Assembly: GCA_000310025.1 (NCBI GenBank)
Contig: FN649758.1
Location: 2,453,221-2,517,220, forward strand
DNA length: 64,000 nucleotides
Source of the DNA: Ectocarpus siliculosus
Lineage: Eukaryota; Sar; Phaeophyceae; Ectocarpales; Ectocarpaceae
Direction: 5' to 3'
This document shows positions 34,441-46,198 of this stretch, in pieces (the first letter of the stretch is position 1; every line of letters starts with the position of its first letter). The position numbers and the translations under genes were made by a program. The notes below the pieces were generated by a model. It did no database searches. It worked only from the letters and a program-made list of their open reading frames with translations, and was not told the origin of the DNA.

Positions 34441-34711
34441 TATAGACACCTCTGAAATCAGGCAGGGCCTCGAACCAGAATCCTCTCCCTGTGGCCTCGG
34501 GGGTCAGTCAGGTTGAGATACCTTCTTGGTGATGTTAAACCGATTGTGTTTTCACACGAGTCTCTCTCTTTCTCCATCTATCTCTGTTGTTCCTGCCAAC
34601 AGCGAACCAGGTAGTGAGAAACCCCAATTTACCGTATGTTAGACACGCAGATATCCAAACGGGGCTTCCGACCGTAAACTTCTTGTATCCTAGCTGCACT
34701 GCGCCCACACC
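34441..34711 (-). repeat. solo LTR of the Ty3 family
   Basis: TATAGACACCTCTGAAATCA ... CTGCACTGCGCCCACAC; the same LTR in minus orientation and the most diverged copy. No internal Ty3 sequence adjoins it. Confidence 0.75.
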
Positions 34712-36785
34712 ACTGACTTGAAGCCGTCTTTATTTACTCTTGATCGCCGGAGATTCGACATGCCCATTTCGTGCGGTCACCAGATTGGGACTGGTCGAGG
34801 ACTCCGTCGTCGCAGTTCCCCTTTACACGTTGGCGAGCCCACGGGGAGTATCAGGGAAGTATTAGGATGGAAGTACTTCTTGGCTCTCTGCTGGCACCGT
34901 CAGGGACATTTTATTTTCCCTTGCTTGCAACGTCTTCCGCGCCATGTGGGAAGAATACCTGAGGGGCAACCTCCGCTAGGAGAGAGAGAAGAGGCCACCA
35001 GGGCCGGAGCTCTTGAGGAGTTTCCTTGCGGTGACAGAAGTAGGAAGGAATGTCACAAATCAAGAAGGTAACATCTTCCTCAGCCGACAGCGAATCTGCG
35101 ACTTTTACGGCACGTACTGGAGTGTCGAGTCTATCAACAACGATTGGGAAGAGCTTACCCGGCGAGGGTTACATGAGACTTCGGCCTAGCGATACAGCCA
35201 CCACGGTCTTCTGCTCAAGATGCGTACACTGCGGCTGCTCTGTGTTTTTCACGCGACGAGAAGGGGTGCCTCGGCAGTGCAACTGATGAAATATACACAG
35301 AACTTTGAAGTTCTTCTTCGTGAGTCCAAGATCGTCCTTGTTTAGGGAGACCGGTTATATCGCGGCCAGAGCACTCACTACCGCCGTTCGAGGTTCATGA
35401 CCTTCGAGGTTTAACATCGACATCGACCTCAAGACGGGCGGCCCTTGTCCTCTCTTTGTAAATTCCCAGCGCGGTCTAACCTACGGAGGGCGGCTTCCTG
35501 TGTAGAGGCCGCACGGCGCAGATATTGTGAACATGTGCCACGCCTCCGGAGACAACGGGTGCTGCCAACAATAAATACCCTTGGAGGAGATCCAAGCTCC
35601 GGCGATTTACTGGTAGCGCCTTGGAAAAAAAGAAAAAAGAAGAAAGTTACAGGCCTTCCCTCGCGACTCTCTCTCCTCGGAACTGTTGATATCTCGACGA
35701 CCACGCCATCAATTCACAAGCGGGTTTCTGCTTGTGGATGAGGAGAAAGCAGGAGGACAACGTTCGAGGTGTCTTCACCTTGAATACTCGTCCCTCTCTC
35801 CCCTCTCGATGCTGTATTTGTGGCAATGCGCGAAAACCTCAGCAACTATCATCTGCGGTCGTGTAGGTCTATCTTTGCATATCAGCAAGTACACCGCCCC
35901 TTGCAAAAGCAAGGAAGGCCAGCACTAGTCAAGGGCAGCAGCAACAGTGGTGATTGGAGCAGCAAACATGTAGGGTGAGGCGGTGCTGCCATGAGATCGA
36001 TGAATCCGCGCTTTGCTTGTTTGGTGGAAATATACGATGTCGTTGCCGCCTGTGCATAATTCCCAACGGCCTAAAAGGCGTCTGGCTCTCGCTTTCACTC
36101 TGCGCAGTCATGCCGTACCACGCCACTATAAACAACAACAGCAGGAAGATATGAACGTGCTGTAGTCTATAGATGTGTATTGCCACAGGTTCATGCTTGT
36201 GATGCGTGCAATGAGATGAAGATCCTCTGCCGTCCTGCTGCTTTGGCACGTTGTCCGCGAAAGAGCATATCATTCTCTCTGAACAGCAACAGGTCTGCCA
36301 CAACAGCCACACCAGCAAAATCCACCATCACCAACAGGGATATACAATAGATTGATGCACAGTGCTACTGCGCCAATTTCAACCTTTCTTTTTGCTCTGC
36401 ATTTGAGTTGATAGCGTGTGGTAATCATGAACAAAAAAAAGTTGCCGCTTCGGCGCTAGCTTCTCATATTTTCTACTGCTTCCGTACCGTCAACTGGAGT
36501 AACAGCAGCAGCAGCAACAAAAATAGCGCGGAATGTTGCCTCCATGTCCCACAAGCCCTCCTCCTCTGTGTGCTCCGTGCAGTGTGCAGTGTGTGCTGTG
36601 TGTGCGGTGTAAGATGTGTTTTCCCTTGACGACACGTGATGTGCGTGTCCGCGGTGCCTCTTTTCAAACGCGTCCTCAATACCGACGGATGTGATTAACC
36701 AGTCTATGTTCCCTATCGAAGTCAAATGTGTCGCCGATACCAACAGACGTAGGCACCTGAACAAAAATACCCTCTTCCCCACAGA
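34712..36785. other. no gene recognised
   Basis: Several open frames of ~100 codons (for example 34718-35071 and 35929-36318 minus), but no recognised domain or splice-supported chain. Left unannotated. Confidence 0.35.
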
Positions 36786-36791
36786 AATTAG

Positions 36792-37740
36792 CTATTCTGA
36801 GTAAGCCACACTGGCGTCAGGGTTTGGCATGACACGGGGCACCCTCTTACTTACTTGGTAGACCCCTAAAAGCCACTCACCAACCGGTATCTCCCTTTCT
36901 TCGCAGTCACCATCGCGGCGTTCGCTCACATGGTCAGAATTTCGAGGAAAGATAACCCCAACGCGATCAGAGACGCCGTGGGCGCCCCCAGCCACGCGGT
37001 TTGATCGGGTTGTACATCCGGCCGTGCTCCGGGCTTGAAGGGTGACCAGTAAAGGTTCCCATGTTCGCTGGAGGATCGCCATGGCGTAATCTACGGCCGA
37101 ACGCATTTCAGCATGTGCTGATAGTGCCTCGCAGCCTCGGAAGAGAAGGCGCTGTCCAACGACGCAGATCCCGCCGATTCCTCCCTTTCAGGGCTCATGT
37201 CCATGTCCTGGCATCGCGCCACCAAACTCTCGACCGCCGAATGCCGCTCTTCTTGCTCTGAGCCCTCACGCTGCTGTAGGGCGTCAACGGCAAGCCTAAC
37301 TCGGCGACATTGTTTGTAGACCGCAGTCTCAATGCCCGCGACGCTCTCCCGCGATCGCGCACAGGCAGGCCCCCAAGCTTTCGTAGACATCGATAGACAA
37401 CGCCTTCGGTGTCAGGTTGCCAGCAATGTCCACCTCATTTCATCACCAGGGACACCCGGAAACGAGAACGGGCCCACGGACACCAACCCCCAACTGGTGT
37501 ACAAGGCCATACACACGGGGCAGGTTTTGCGTGTGATCTCGAGGACGGGAGCCCCGCTTTTTTCAGCTTCCCCGGGTTTTTCATGCCCACCACGACCGGA
37601 ACATCAGGGAAATCAGCTTGCAGACTACCCGCGATATCTCTTGACATGGTGGTGAGCCCCAAGCCCGAATCCAGAACCGCAACGGCGTGTATGGCAGTCG
37701 TGTCGGCAGCACCAGATACCGGCAAATTCTGTTGGCCCAA
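36792..37740 (-). pseudogene. Ty3-3 protease and RT N-terminus, broken
   Basis: IHAVAVLDSGLGLTTMSRDI carries the DSG protease motif and is followed by VPVVVGMKNPGKLK. A second frame has AYKQCRRVRLAVDALQQREG, matching Ty3-1 after its protease. The RT start is reduced to scraps ending in VPRVMPNPDASVAYSE. Frames are broken several times. Confidence 0.8.
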
Positions 37741-39153
37741 TTTTTCCTACTTATCAAGGGATATATATACCTTCAGAATCAAACCGAGACATACCTCCAG
37801 GCTGAACACCACGAAACGACGCCCACGAACGGATCTCGTGCCGGATGACACCCCTGCACCCTTCGTGGCGCTGGAAAGGATGCGGGCGCTGTGGCAGCGG
37901 ACGGAGACGGGTCCGGCAGGAGAGAACGCGTCGGAGCTTCCTCGCCCTGGGATTCTCCGGAAAAAACAGCCCGACCGCCGACATGGCGTTGATGACGGTT
38001 ATTTCACGATGCCCCGAAGGAGACACGCCCCCCTTCCGAAGAAGGCTGCTGTGCAGGCTGTTGTTGACCGCTGGTGCTGGTGCTGGTGCCTCTGGACGCG
38101 GTGCGGGTGGTGGTGGTGCTGCTGCTGCCGTTGGCTGGTACTAAATCCTCGGGCGTCCCCGAAACCGAGAAGGTGCCTCCCATGCCCAGAGTGTTTGGGT
38201 AAAGGCTTTCGCTGGAAACCGCTACAATGCCCAGCTTTGCGAGGCGTCACCTGTCTCCTTGCACCTGCAACACGTTACAAGCTCGGCAGAGGCCGACGCA
38301 CCTGCAACGCCAGCTCCATCAGTCGCTTTCGTTTTTGCCGATGGCTGTTGCTGAGACGGGTTTTGCAAGTCTGCACGCCGCCTCCACGCGATTGCTCACG
38401 GTACCTGCCCACCAGCTCAACCGTACACCATTCAACCGCAATATCCCGAACGGTTTCAAAGACTAGCTCAGGGTTGCCCTTCCACCTTGATCTTCAAATC
38501 GGGCAGAGCCAAACTTGCCACAACTGTTTTGCTGACGACAGCAGCCGGACATTTCTTGAAAGCCCTGGGGAGTTTCGAATAGCACGTTCAGCAATATGGT
38601 AGGGTTTATGAAGTATTGCTTGCACGTTCTGTAATATTGTAGGTTTTACGAAGTATCGCTCGAAGCGGCTTCGAAGAGCGTCTATCCGATCTGCAGCAGT
38701 AATCTCAGGCCTGGCTACCATGCGAAACACCGCGGTAACTGCCATCGAGGGCTCAATGATGTCTTCCGCTCAGCATTCAGGAAGTTTGGTTAGAGCCTCG
38801 CGCAGGTGTGAAAAAATTAGGTGCACGACAAGGCTTTCCGGATACACTGGCGCAGCAGTTGAGACACAGTGAGCAGCGGGCGTTACAGACACCATGCTCC
38901 GCTCGATCTCAGTGTATTGTGTATAGAACCAGAGAACACGTCCGTACTCGAGGGGCTTGGGCCCGTTGCCCAAGACCAAATGGGTAAACCCACCCCGGAT
39001 CTCACCAGTCTCTTCTGCAGAACCTTGCTGGCCGCCAAGAACGTTTCTGGGCAACCGAGCCACGATGCATTGGCAGATCAAGACGGCAGCTCCGCTGGAG
39101 AATAACTTGTACTGCTTTCGTCACGAGAAATTGTTTAGACTCTGGCTGACCCT
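37741..39153 (-). pseudogene. Ty3-3 gag, broken
   Basis: 38770-39081 (minus) contains GFTHLVLGNGPKPLEYGRVL and 38494-38745 contains AVTAVFRMVARPEITAADRI, both matching Ty3-1 gag. 37741-38300 corresponds to the Gln/Pro-rich spacer after the zinc knuckle. Multiple frame breaks. Confidence 0.78.
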
Positions 39154-39164
39154 GGTCGGTCAGC

Positions 39165-40136
39165 GGCGCCCGAAAATCTGCCATAGATGGCAGGGATTAT
39201 TCTACTGCCATAAAAGAAAACGCCTGCAGAACCACTTCACAAACCCATATATTTGGTTCTACAGCCAGAAGAGCAGAGGAGCAGAAAGGGTATCGCAGCA
39301 GCACGCGCGGACACGAGATACCCGAGGCATGGCCTCTTCAGGCACGCTCAGAGCGCGACGTTAGAAGTCCAGGAGAGGTGTTTTAGCTATCCAGGAGAAG
39401 AGGTGCTAGCTATTGGCCCGCCAGCTGCAGCATGCCGTCCGTAAAAATTAATGTAAAGGTCTTGGCCTGCCTCCTTTCACGCACAAACAACTGCCGGACA
39501 GCAGCTGCGGACAGCCGGACAGCAGTGCGAATGAAATATCGATGAATTGCAAATGTCGATCAGCACCGCCGTGAAAATGATCCCATGTTCGGACACAACT
39601 TTTCTCTTGTCACCGAGGAGAAGAGGTGTTTTTCATGCGGGGCGCTTCAGGTAGGGGGACGGCATTGAGCATCAACGACCTAATCAACGGGGGCGTCTAG
39701 ACTACATCTCAAAAATTTGAGCGGCGGTGTCCCTGGGACGAACGGGAAAAGCAGGCACTTTTCTCTGACGCGTAGAAATAAGTTTGAGTTGGTTGTGGTT
39801 GGTTTTTCGCAGCAATGTCGTCGGCCTCCAAATATTTTGGTCTATTGAATAACAAATACTACAGGTACTGCGGTAGCAGGCTTTGGCTCTCGGCGAACAC
39901 GAGTATAAAAAATGACAACAGTGCAGTGGTGTCCTCCGTACCACCGGGTGGTGTCTGAGCGTGCCTGAAGAGGCCGTGCCTCGGGTATCTCGTGTCAGCG
40001 CGTGCTGCTGCGATACCTTTTTCCTCTGCTCTGCTGGCTGTAGAACCAAATATATGGGTTTGTGGAGTGGTTCTGCAGGCGTTTTCTTATATGGCAGTAG
40101 AATGATCCCTGCCATCTATGGCAGATTTCGGGCGCC
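39165..40136. mobile_element. ~970-bp long-TIR element (MULE-like) in the Ty3-3 leader
   Basis: About 190-bp inverted arms: GGCGCCCGAAAATCTGCCAT from 39165 to ~39360, and its inverse from ~39950 to 40136. The flanks carry GGTCGGTCAGC directly repeated at 39154-39164 and 40138-40148, an 11-bp target duplication (one extra G on the right). Removing the element restores the Ty3 leader seen in the other copies. Long TIRs and a 9-11-bp duplication point to the Mutator superfamily. The ~590-bp centre has no transposase frame. Confidence 0.82.
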
Positions 40137-40164
40137 GGGTCGGTCAGCCTGTGTTATCTACAAC

Positions 40165-40340
40165 TGTAAAGATGCCTACAATCAGGCAGGGCCTAGGACG
40201 AGAATCAATACCCCGTGGCACGGGGGGGGCTGGTCGATTCACCGAGTTAGCGTGATAGTAAACAGGGTGTATTATGCCACGCGAAGTCTCTCTGTCTCTC
40301 TCTCCCTCTTAGGAAAACTGAAAATTAATATTTTGTTTAA
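40165..40340 (-). repeat. Ty3-3 5' LTR, diverged and incomplete
   Basis: Begins TGTAAAGATGCCTACAATCAGG, then GGCAGGGCCTAGGACGAGAA; similarity fades after ~40320, where the usual inner end is missing. Confidence 0.7.
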
Positions 40341-40483
40341 TTGTTCTATTTCTTCCAACCTGACAGCAGCGGATAGGAACCCCATCGGCGGCTTACTCAA
40401 GTATGTTTTTTCATCGTCATTTTCCTCATCCGGTGGTGTTGTACAACAGTTGCATCACATGTAGACCATGTAGACAAGTTATT

Positions 40484-40678
40484 CGTAGACCAGAGAGCAA
40501 TATGCCCTCCGTTGACCCCTTATGGCGGCCTCCTCCGGGTTTGAGGGGAGAGGCCAGGCCCCTAAGCCCCCATAGAGGGGGGTAGGAAGGAAGTCAAGAG
40601 AGATTCTATATTTTCAGAAGTCAAGAGAAGCCACATGGATGGTACGACAAGGAGGTATCATCAATATATCCGTATCAT
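40484..40678 (-). repeat. R235 repeat copy
   Basis: Minus-oriented copy (TGCCCTCCGTTGACCCCTTA ... CATCAATATATCCGTATC), cut short just before the next copy begins in the opposite orientation. Confidence 0.75.
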
Positions 40679-40680
40679 GT

Positions 40681-40918
40681 CTGTAGGACAGGGCTCTGCT
40701 GAGGGCTCGGACATAGTACTTGGAGATGTTGACGGTACCCCTTGCTATTCCACCCGGGGGGGCCTCTGTTGACTTCTGGACATAATAGTATCCTCTCTTG
40801 TCTTCCCATCTACCCCCTTCCATGGGGGCTTAGGGGCCTAAATAGCCTCCCCCCTTTCACCCCTCGGGAGAGCCCAAGCGGGTCAACTTGAGACATATGA
40901 CTCGGTTGTCCGTATGTC
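40681..40918 (+). repeat. R235 repeat copy
   Basis: Near full-length: TGTAGGACAGGGCTCTGCTG ... ATATGACTCGGTTGTCCGTA. Lies head-to-head with the preceding copy. Confidence 0.8.
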
Positions 40919-41229
40919 CCCAGCAGAGCCCTGTCTACAGCTTGCGTGCCGTGGGCATTTTTCATCGATGATGAGAGTCTGTTCGTGAGGGTACGTAACA
41001 ATGCTGGTCAACGCTTGTAAGGATGCTTTTGACCTAATGTCCGTGTGAGTTTTTTTTTATCTTATTTTGCGTGCAAGGCTGTAATGTTTTTGCTTGTTGA
41101 TGTTGCTCAAGCGATTTGACCGTTCATGGCGAGTATTCATTCAAAGCTCGTGCTCTGTCCGTGTTTTGATATATATATATAGCTTATCGCGTACTACCAT
41201 GATACAACAAACCTTACAACGCCAACTCT

Positions 41230-41440
41230 TGTAGACAAGGCTCTGCAGGGGGCTCAGATATGGTACTTAGAGATGTTGATCGTACCCCTTGTTGTTCCAT
41301 TCTGGCCGGGGGCCTCTTCTTCTTCTTGACTTCTTTTCTAGCCCCCTTTTTGTGGGAGCTTAGGGACCTACCTCCCTTCTCACACCCGGAGCAGGCTGCG
41401 CTAGGGGATCAACGGGGGGCATATGACTCTGTTGTCCATA
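41230..41440 (+). repeat. R235 repeat copy
   Basis: TGTAGACAAGGCTCTGCAGG ... CATATGACTCTGTTGTCCAT; near full-length. 40919-41229 between copies shows nothing recognisable. Confidence 0.8.
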
Positions 41441-41544
41441 ATTCTTAATTAAGTATTCAGGTTCACTGGGCAGCCGTAAGCTGTTTGTTTGTCCAGAATT
41501 TGTTCGAGCATTCAGGCAGCGGAGGAAACTTCATCGGATGTACA

Positions 41545-41722
41545 CGTCAACGACCTTGGTGTCCCATCCGGGGGGCCTCTGTTGACGCCTGAATATAACA
41601 ATAGTCTCTTGTCTTCCTTTTTACCCCCCTCTATGGGGACTTACCGGTGTAGCCTCCTCCCTCATACCCTGGGGAAGCTGCCCGAGGGGGTCAACCGAGG
41701 TCATATAGCTCTCTCGTCCATA
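41545..41722 (+). repeat. R235 repeat copy, 5'-truncated
   Basis: Starts within the repeat (CAACGACCTTGGTGTCCCAT) and ends ATATAGCTCTCTCGTCCATA. Confidence 0.75.
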
Positions 41723-41764
41723 AGCCACGTCAGCTTGACAAGCGAAAAGTCTAAAAATTAGCTG

Positions 41765-42110
41765 TAGTGTAGCAGTCCCCGTTGCCACGCGGCTGTGGGG
41801 CCGCATAGGCATTGCAAAGAGAGCAGGACAGTCACCGCTATTCACCGCTACTCATGTCGCATAACCGATCGCGAAAGCTGCAGTAGCGCCGGCGGCAGAG
41901 CCGTTTCGCCCGGGCACAAATTTCGGAGATGAGCGGGACGAAATACACCGATGGGAGAGAGGAGGTAGGTCTGACTTTTGCCAGCATCGTACAAAAAAGG
42001 AGCTGAAGCCGCCGCTCCCCTTATCGCTATTCCACGGGGTTGAAGAGCTATTGTCAGGAAAGTAGGGCAATCACTAGTACCAATGGCGAAAGAAACAGTA
42101 GCAAGAGTAC
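41765..42110 (-). repeat. two copies of the ~120-bp repeat of 28190-28770
   Basis: GCATTGCAAAGAGAGCAGGA (41810) and AGGAAAGTAGGGCAATCACT (42056) are inverse counterparts of the CCTGCTTTCCTTGCAATATC-type phrases at 28.2-28.8 kb. Confidence 0.5.
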
Positions 42111-42219
42111 CCCATCGTAGCATTCGTATTAAGAGATGTTGGCGGAACGGATTCTGGAGCGGTTTCTTATGTCATCTCCGTGAACACGATTGCTACGATT
42201 TCATCGGTGGCGATTTGTG

Positions 42220-42561
42220 ATGAAGTTGCACATGTTCGTGGCAGCAGTTGGAAAGGCCGAATTTCACATATATAAGTGTTTGATTGGTTTTAATCCGCCG
42301 ATCGAAAAACTGCCCAATGAATCGATAGATGTGCCCTGTTCACGGGTGTGTATTGAATCCCAAAAGCCAGCTTGCTCGTGGTATCGAGTATTCCGGGATT
42401 CCCTCCCACTTTATGATATCGACAAAGTCAATGCAATATTTTCAGCGCCTGCCGAAAAACGTTCTATGGTGAGAGAAAGCCAAAGAGCCGCATCGAGCGC
42501 ATACAACACTGTGGGAATTCAGGCGGGGCTTGCAGTGCACTACACGTCGTTTGACCTGTAG
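42220..42561 (+). other. unassigned 113-codon ORF
   Basis: ATG-initiated frame (MKLHMFVAAVGKAEFHIY...) in otherwise featureless DNA (42126-43130). It resembles nothing I recognise and there is no splice support. It may be chance. Confidence 0.15.
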
Positions 42562-43139
42562 AAATGCCACGTAGTGTGAAAAGCGGCACGGAATGTTCTG
42601 TAACGCTATGCTGAAACACGGAGGATAACGCGCGAGCATGGATGACATCCTTATATGTTGAAACAGCTAAAACGACGCTCATACAAAACGCTCATACATC
42701 TCTCACCTTCGTAGTTATGAGCGTAGACCTTCGTAGCTGAGTACAGTTTGTGCGTAGATCGTTTCCTCGGGGCTGGGAATCAGGGTGATGCAGGTGGGTT
42801 GAGCTTACCTGTCTTCGTTGTCTCTCCTGGATGGTATCCATTCTCATACGGTATCAAGCAAGTAGTGTGGCAGCTTACTGACCACAATCGTGCGAATGAT
42901 GATCGTAAACACGTACATCACAAGAGCAATACGATATAAATCCGTCAACACATGTTAGCATGACTTAGTAAGGCATGTGATAAACATGTGAACGGGTGAT
43001 ACCGTGCACTTTAACAGGTGGGCGACACCGTTCGTGAAAACGTGCCACAGAGAGACAGGTTGAAGTTATCCCTTCTTCGTAGATGCGTCATAACCGCCCA
43101 CTCTTCAAATCCTCTAGAGGGCAAACAGGGAAAGCGTCC

Positions 43140-43900
43140 GATACTTCCTGTTTATGGCCCCCGTACCGCGTATGCTCCAACCGAACCTTCAACCGCCGAC
43201 AGCAAGCACGTTTTCTGGAGAAAACTTGAAAGTCTCGTGCGGAGTATCCCTTCCAAAGAATGTGTGTATGTCCTATTGGACGCCAACGCGCGGACGGGAG
43301 ATAGGTTGGACTGAGGGGACGGAAAGGTAATAGGAATGTACGGGCGTGATGAGCTCAACGACAATGGCATGCTACTGTTGAACTTCGCAACGGAAAACAG
43401 GCTAGCTCTCACGAACACGTTCTTCGAGACACGCAACGGCGGAATATGGTACACATACAACGGTGTGTCGGGAAACGATTGCAAGCGCCTTTGACTACAT
43501 CCTGACAAGGCAGGCACATCACGGCCGAGTATCTAACGTGGTTGTCATCCCCCAGCCGGCTCGCCCAGTCAAAGCAGACTCAGACCACAATATGGTAGTA
43601 GCCACCGTCAACCTCGGTGGCAGGATTGCCCACAACCGTGCAGCCCGGACTAAACCGAAATAGCAGCAATTCAACCGACGGGAATTGCAGCTCAAAGCAG
43701 CACGGTGTGCGGCGACTAATCGGTTCTTCCTCAACCTCGACACACGACTGGACGAGCGAACAACCACCGCCGCGGAATTGGCGACCGACTTTACAAATGT
43801 TCTCCTCGAAGCAGCGCGGACGACCGTAGGGGAGGAACCGCGGAGACGCCGCACGCAGAAGTGGTGTGAGACCCCAGAGACGAGAGCAGTGGTGGAGTAG
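43140..43900 (+). pseudogene. LINE copy 1 endonuclease, broken
   Basis: APE motifs: VYVLLDANARTGDRLD, then TGA (43312-43314), then in the same frame GMYGRDELNDNGMLLLNFAT and NGGIWYTYNGVSGN. A frameshift near 43490 leads to SAFDYILTRQ and the catalytic-site block ADSDHNMVVATVNLG. A TAG at 43661-43663 is private to this copy; a TAG at 43898-43900 is shared with copy 2. After that TAG the same frame runs straight into the RT. Confidence 0.85.
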
Positions 43901-43933
43901 GCCCTTACCATACGGCGGGAAGCGCGTCGGGCG

Positions 43934-46198
43934 ATGAGGGGCAACTGGAACTCAGCAACGTGGAGGGTTCTCAAAGCAGCGTGTAAGGGAGTGGCTACAG
44001 CAGTCGAAACGGGCATTTATGCCCACCTGGACGGATGTGTGACTGAACTCGAAGCAATATACAAAGATCGCGACATGAGACCTCTGTACCAACACCTCAA
44101 GAGATCAGTGGGCCTCAGCGGGAGACCAGCGGGGGGACAGCAGTTCGTCGCGGATGAGAACGGCGTGTTGCTGCGGAACAGGGACGACATCCTCCAACGG
44201 TGGGCGAGATTCTTCAGCACCATACTCAACACCAAATCCCCCACCCTCAACCCAGACATCATCGAACGAGTGACGCAGCGGTCAGCGACACGTGACACTC
44301 AACGGTTGGGAGAGATGCCAGACCTCGAGGAGGTGGCACGGGCAGCGAAAGGCCTCAAGAACTGGAAGGCACCCGGCCATGACTCCCTCCCTGCCGAGTT
44401 GCTCAAGATCGATGACGACGAACCCTTCGTCCTGGGGCACCTCCATACCATCCTCGTCAAGGTGTGGAACGGAGGAGATATTCCGCGAGAGTGGAAGGAT
44501 GCAACCATCAAGGTGCTGTACAAGAAGGGTGACCGGTCCAACTGTAACAACTACAGGGAGATTTCGCTACTATCTCACGTAGGCAAGGTCCCCATCAAGA
44601 TCATCACCAACCGTCTAAGCGCCTTCTGCGAAGCCAACAACATCCTCCCGGAGGAACAGTGCGAATTTCGACCCGGGCGATACACCGTCGACGTGCTGTT
44701 CGTCGTGCGATGCCTCCAGGAGCTGGGGCGGAGAAAGAACATACCGCTCCACATGTGCTTCGTCGACTTGAAGAAGGCGTATGATTCGGTGGACCGAGAG
44801 ATGCTATGGAAGGTGCTGGCCAGGGCCGGGATTCCCGCGAAGCTAATCAAAGTCATCCGCCAATTCCACGATGGAATGCGGGCCCGGGTGCGCATGGACG
44901 ACGGAGAACTATCGGACTGGTTCTTCGTCACACAGGGCGTGCGACAAGGATGTGTGCTATCCCCACTGCTGTTCAACATCTTTTTCGCCGAGGTCCTCGA
45001 GGTCGTCGTTTTCCGATTCAGCGAGGATGATGTTGTTCTGCGGAACTTGGTGTGCTTGGAGGAGGGGAAGACGGAAGCGGGGGGGGGGGAGGAGACACCC
45101 CTCGACCGAGTACGGAGGGCAGTATGGGGGATGCTGTATGCCGATGATGCCGGCGTCGTATCGAGGTCTGCAGGACTGGCGAGAATGATGACCATCGTTG
45201 TTGAGATGTTCGGAGAGTTCGGGCTAACGGTGTCGGAGAAGAAGACGGAGATGCTACTGATGCGCGCGAAGGACAAGTCGACTACAACATCACGGCCCCC
45301 CCCGCCTCCACCGCTGACCATCGAAGCCGCGGGACAGAAATCCGCCCAGACGACCGAGTTCCGGTACCTCGGTGACCTCGTCAACGAACATGGCGACCTC
45401 ACCCGCGAGATCAGCTACAGGAGCAGAGGAGCGTGGGCGTGCCTCAGGCGATATGGCCAGGAGCTCTTCGACAGACTGAAAGCGCCATTCCGACTCAAGA
45501 TCCGCCTCCTCCAGGCGGAGGCGTTGGAGGCACTGCTGTACGGCTGCATGACATGGTCACCACTCAGCGACCACTGTCAGACGCTGAGGTCGACACACCA
45601 CCGACTGCTCCTTCGAGTTATCGGGTACAAGCGCAAGAAAGACACCTACCGGCAGCTCTCTTACGCCCAGACGCTGAAGAGGGTCGAATGCCAGAGCGTT
45701 GAAGCCACGATCCGACAACGACGCCTACTGTTCGCGGGAGCACTGGCAAGGCAGCCGGACGGGCGAATCCCGAAACGAGTGATGCTCGGCGAGCTGGCGG
45801 GGGGGGAGAAGCCACGTAGGGGGGGACAGGAACAGAACTGGCCGAAGTGTGTGCTCCACGACCTGAAGGCATTCGGGGCAGACCACGGATCTACGAAAAC
45901 CGATCCATGTTGTCTCGGAATTCCCGTACCGAAAGGCACGGCACCGAAGTTAAGGTGGACGGAAGTCGCGAAGGTGGAGGCGGGAGTACCCTGGCATGCG
46001 GCGGTGCTGCAGGGAGCTGAGAGGTTCATGGCCTCCTGGCACGAGAAGGAAGAAGAGGCCAGCCGACAACGAGCGCTCAAACGAAAACACAAGCCAACAA
46101 CCAATGGGGCGGGAGGGGGGCAGGAGACGGACGAGACGACGAGGGAAGAAAACAAACGAGAAGAGACGGACCGAGTGGCACGATGCGTGCCGGATTGA
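43934..46198 (+). CDS. LINE reverse transcriptase, open for 754 codons
   Basis: Non-LTR reverse transcriptase used for target-primed integration. Residues ~140-180: GLKNWKAPGHDSLPAELLK; IKVLYKKGDRSNCNNYREIS at ~194; motif A FVDLKKAYDSV (276-286); VRQGCVLSPLLFNIFFAEVL; catalytic YADD at 402-405; a C-terminal RRLLFAGALARQPDGRIPKR block typical of LINE polyproteins. The frame is intact, but the natural start lies upstream in the broken endonuclease: the ATG at 43934 is only the first after a TAG. A relaxed selective state is likely. The element as a whole cannot make a functional endonuclease-RT fusion. Confidence 0.85.
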   Translation: MRGNWNSATWRVLKAACKGVATAVETGIYAHLDGCVTELEAIYKDRDMRPLYQHLKRSVGLSGRPAGGQQFVADENGVLLRNRDDILQRWARFFSTILNTKSPTLNPDIIERVTQRSATRDTQRLGEMPDLEEVARAAKGLKNWKAPGHDSLPAELLKIDDDEPFVLGHLHTILVKVWNGGDIPREWKDATIKVLYKKGDRSNCNNYREISLLSHVGKVPIKIITNRLSAFCEANNILPEEQCEFRPGRYTVDVLFVVRCLQELGRRKNIPLHMCFVDLKKAYDSVDREMLWKVLARAGIPAKLIKVIRQFHDGMRARVRMDDGELSDWFFVTQGVRQGCVLSPLLFNIFFAEVLEVVVFRFSEDDVVLRNLVCLEEGKTEAGGGEETPLDRVRRAVWGMLYADDAGVVSRSAGLARMMTIVVEMFGEFGLTVSEKKTEMLLMRAKDKSTTTSRPPPPPPLTIEAAGQKSAQTTEFRYLGDLVNEHGDLTREISYRSRGAWACLRRYGQELFDRLKAPFRLKIRLLQAEALEALLYGCMTWSPLSDHCQTLRSTHHRLLLRVIGYKRKKDTYRQLSYAQTLKRVECQSVEATIRQRRLLFAGALARQPDGRIPKRVMLGELAGGEKPRRGGQEQNWPKCVLHDLKAFGADHGSTKTDPCCLGIPVPKGTAPKLRWTEVAKVEAGVPWHAAVLQGAERFMASWHEKEEEASRQRALKRKHKPTTNGAGGGQETDETTREENKREETDRVARCVPD

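Larger units (their letters stand above)
36790..40340 (-). mobile_element. Ty3-3, 5' part (LTR, gag, protease, start of RT)
   Basis: Minus-strand order from the right: LTR (40340-40165), leader, gag, zinc-knuckle spacer, protease, beginning of RT; truncated near 36790. The leader is split by a long-TIR element (39165-40136). Its homologue is Ty3-1 at 54318-57050. Confidence 0.85.
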
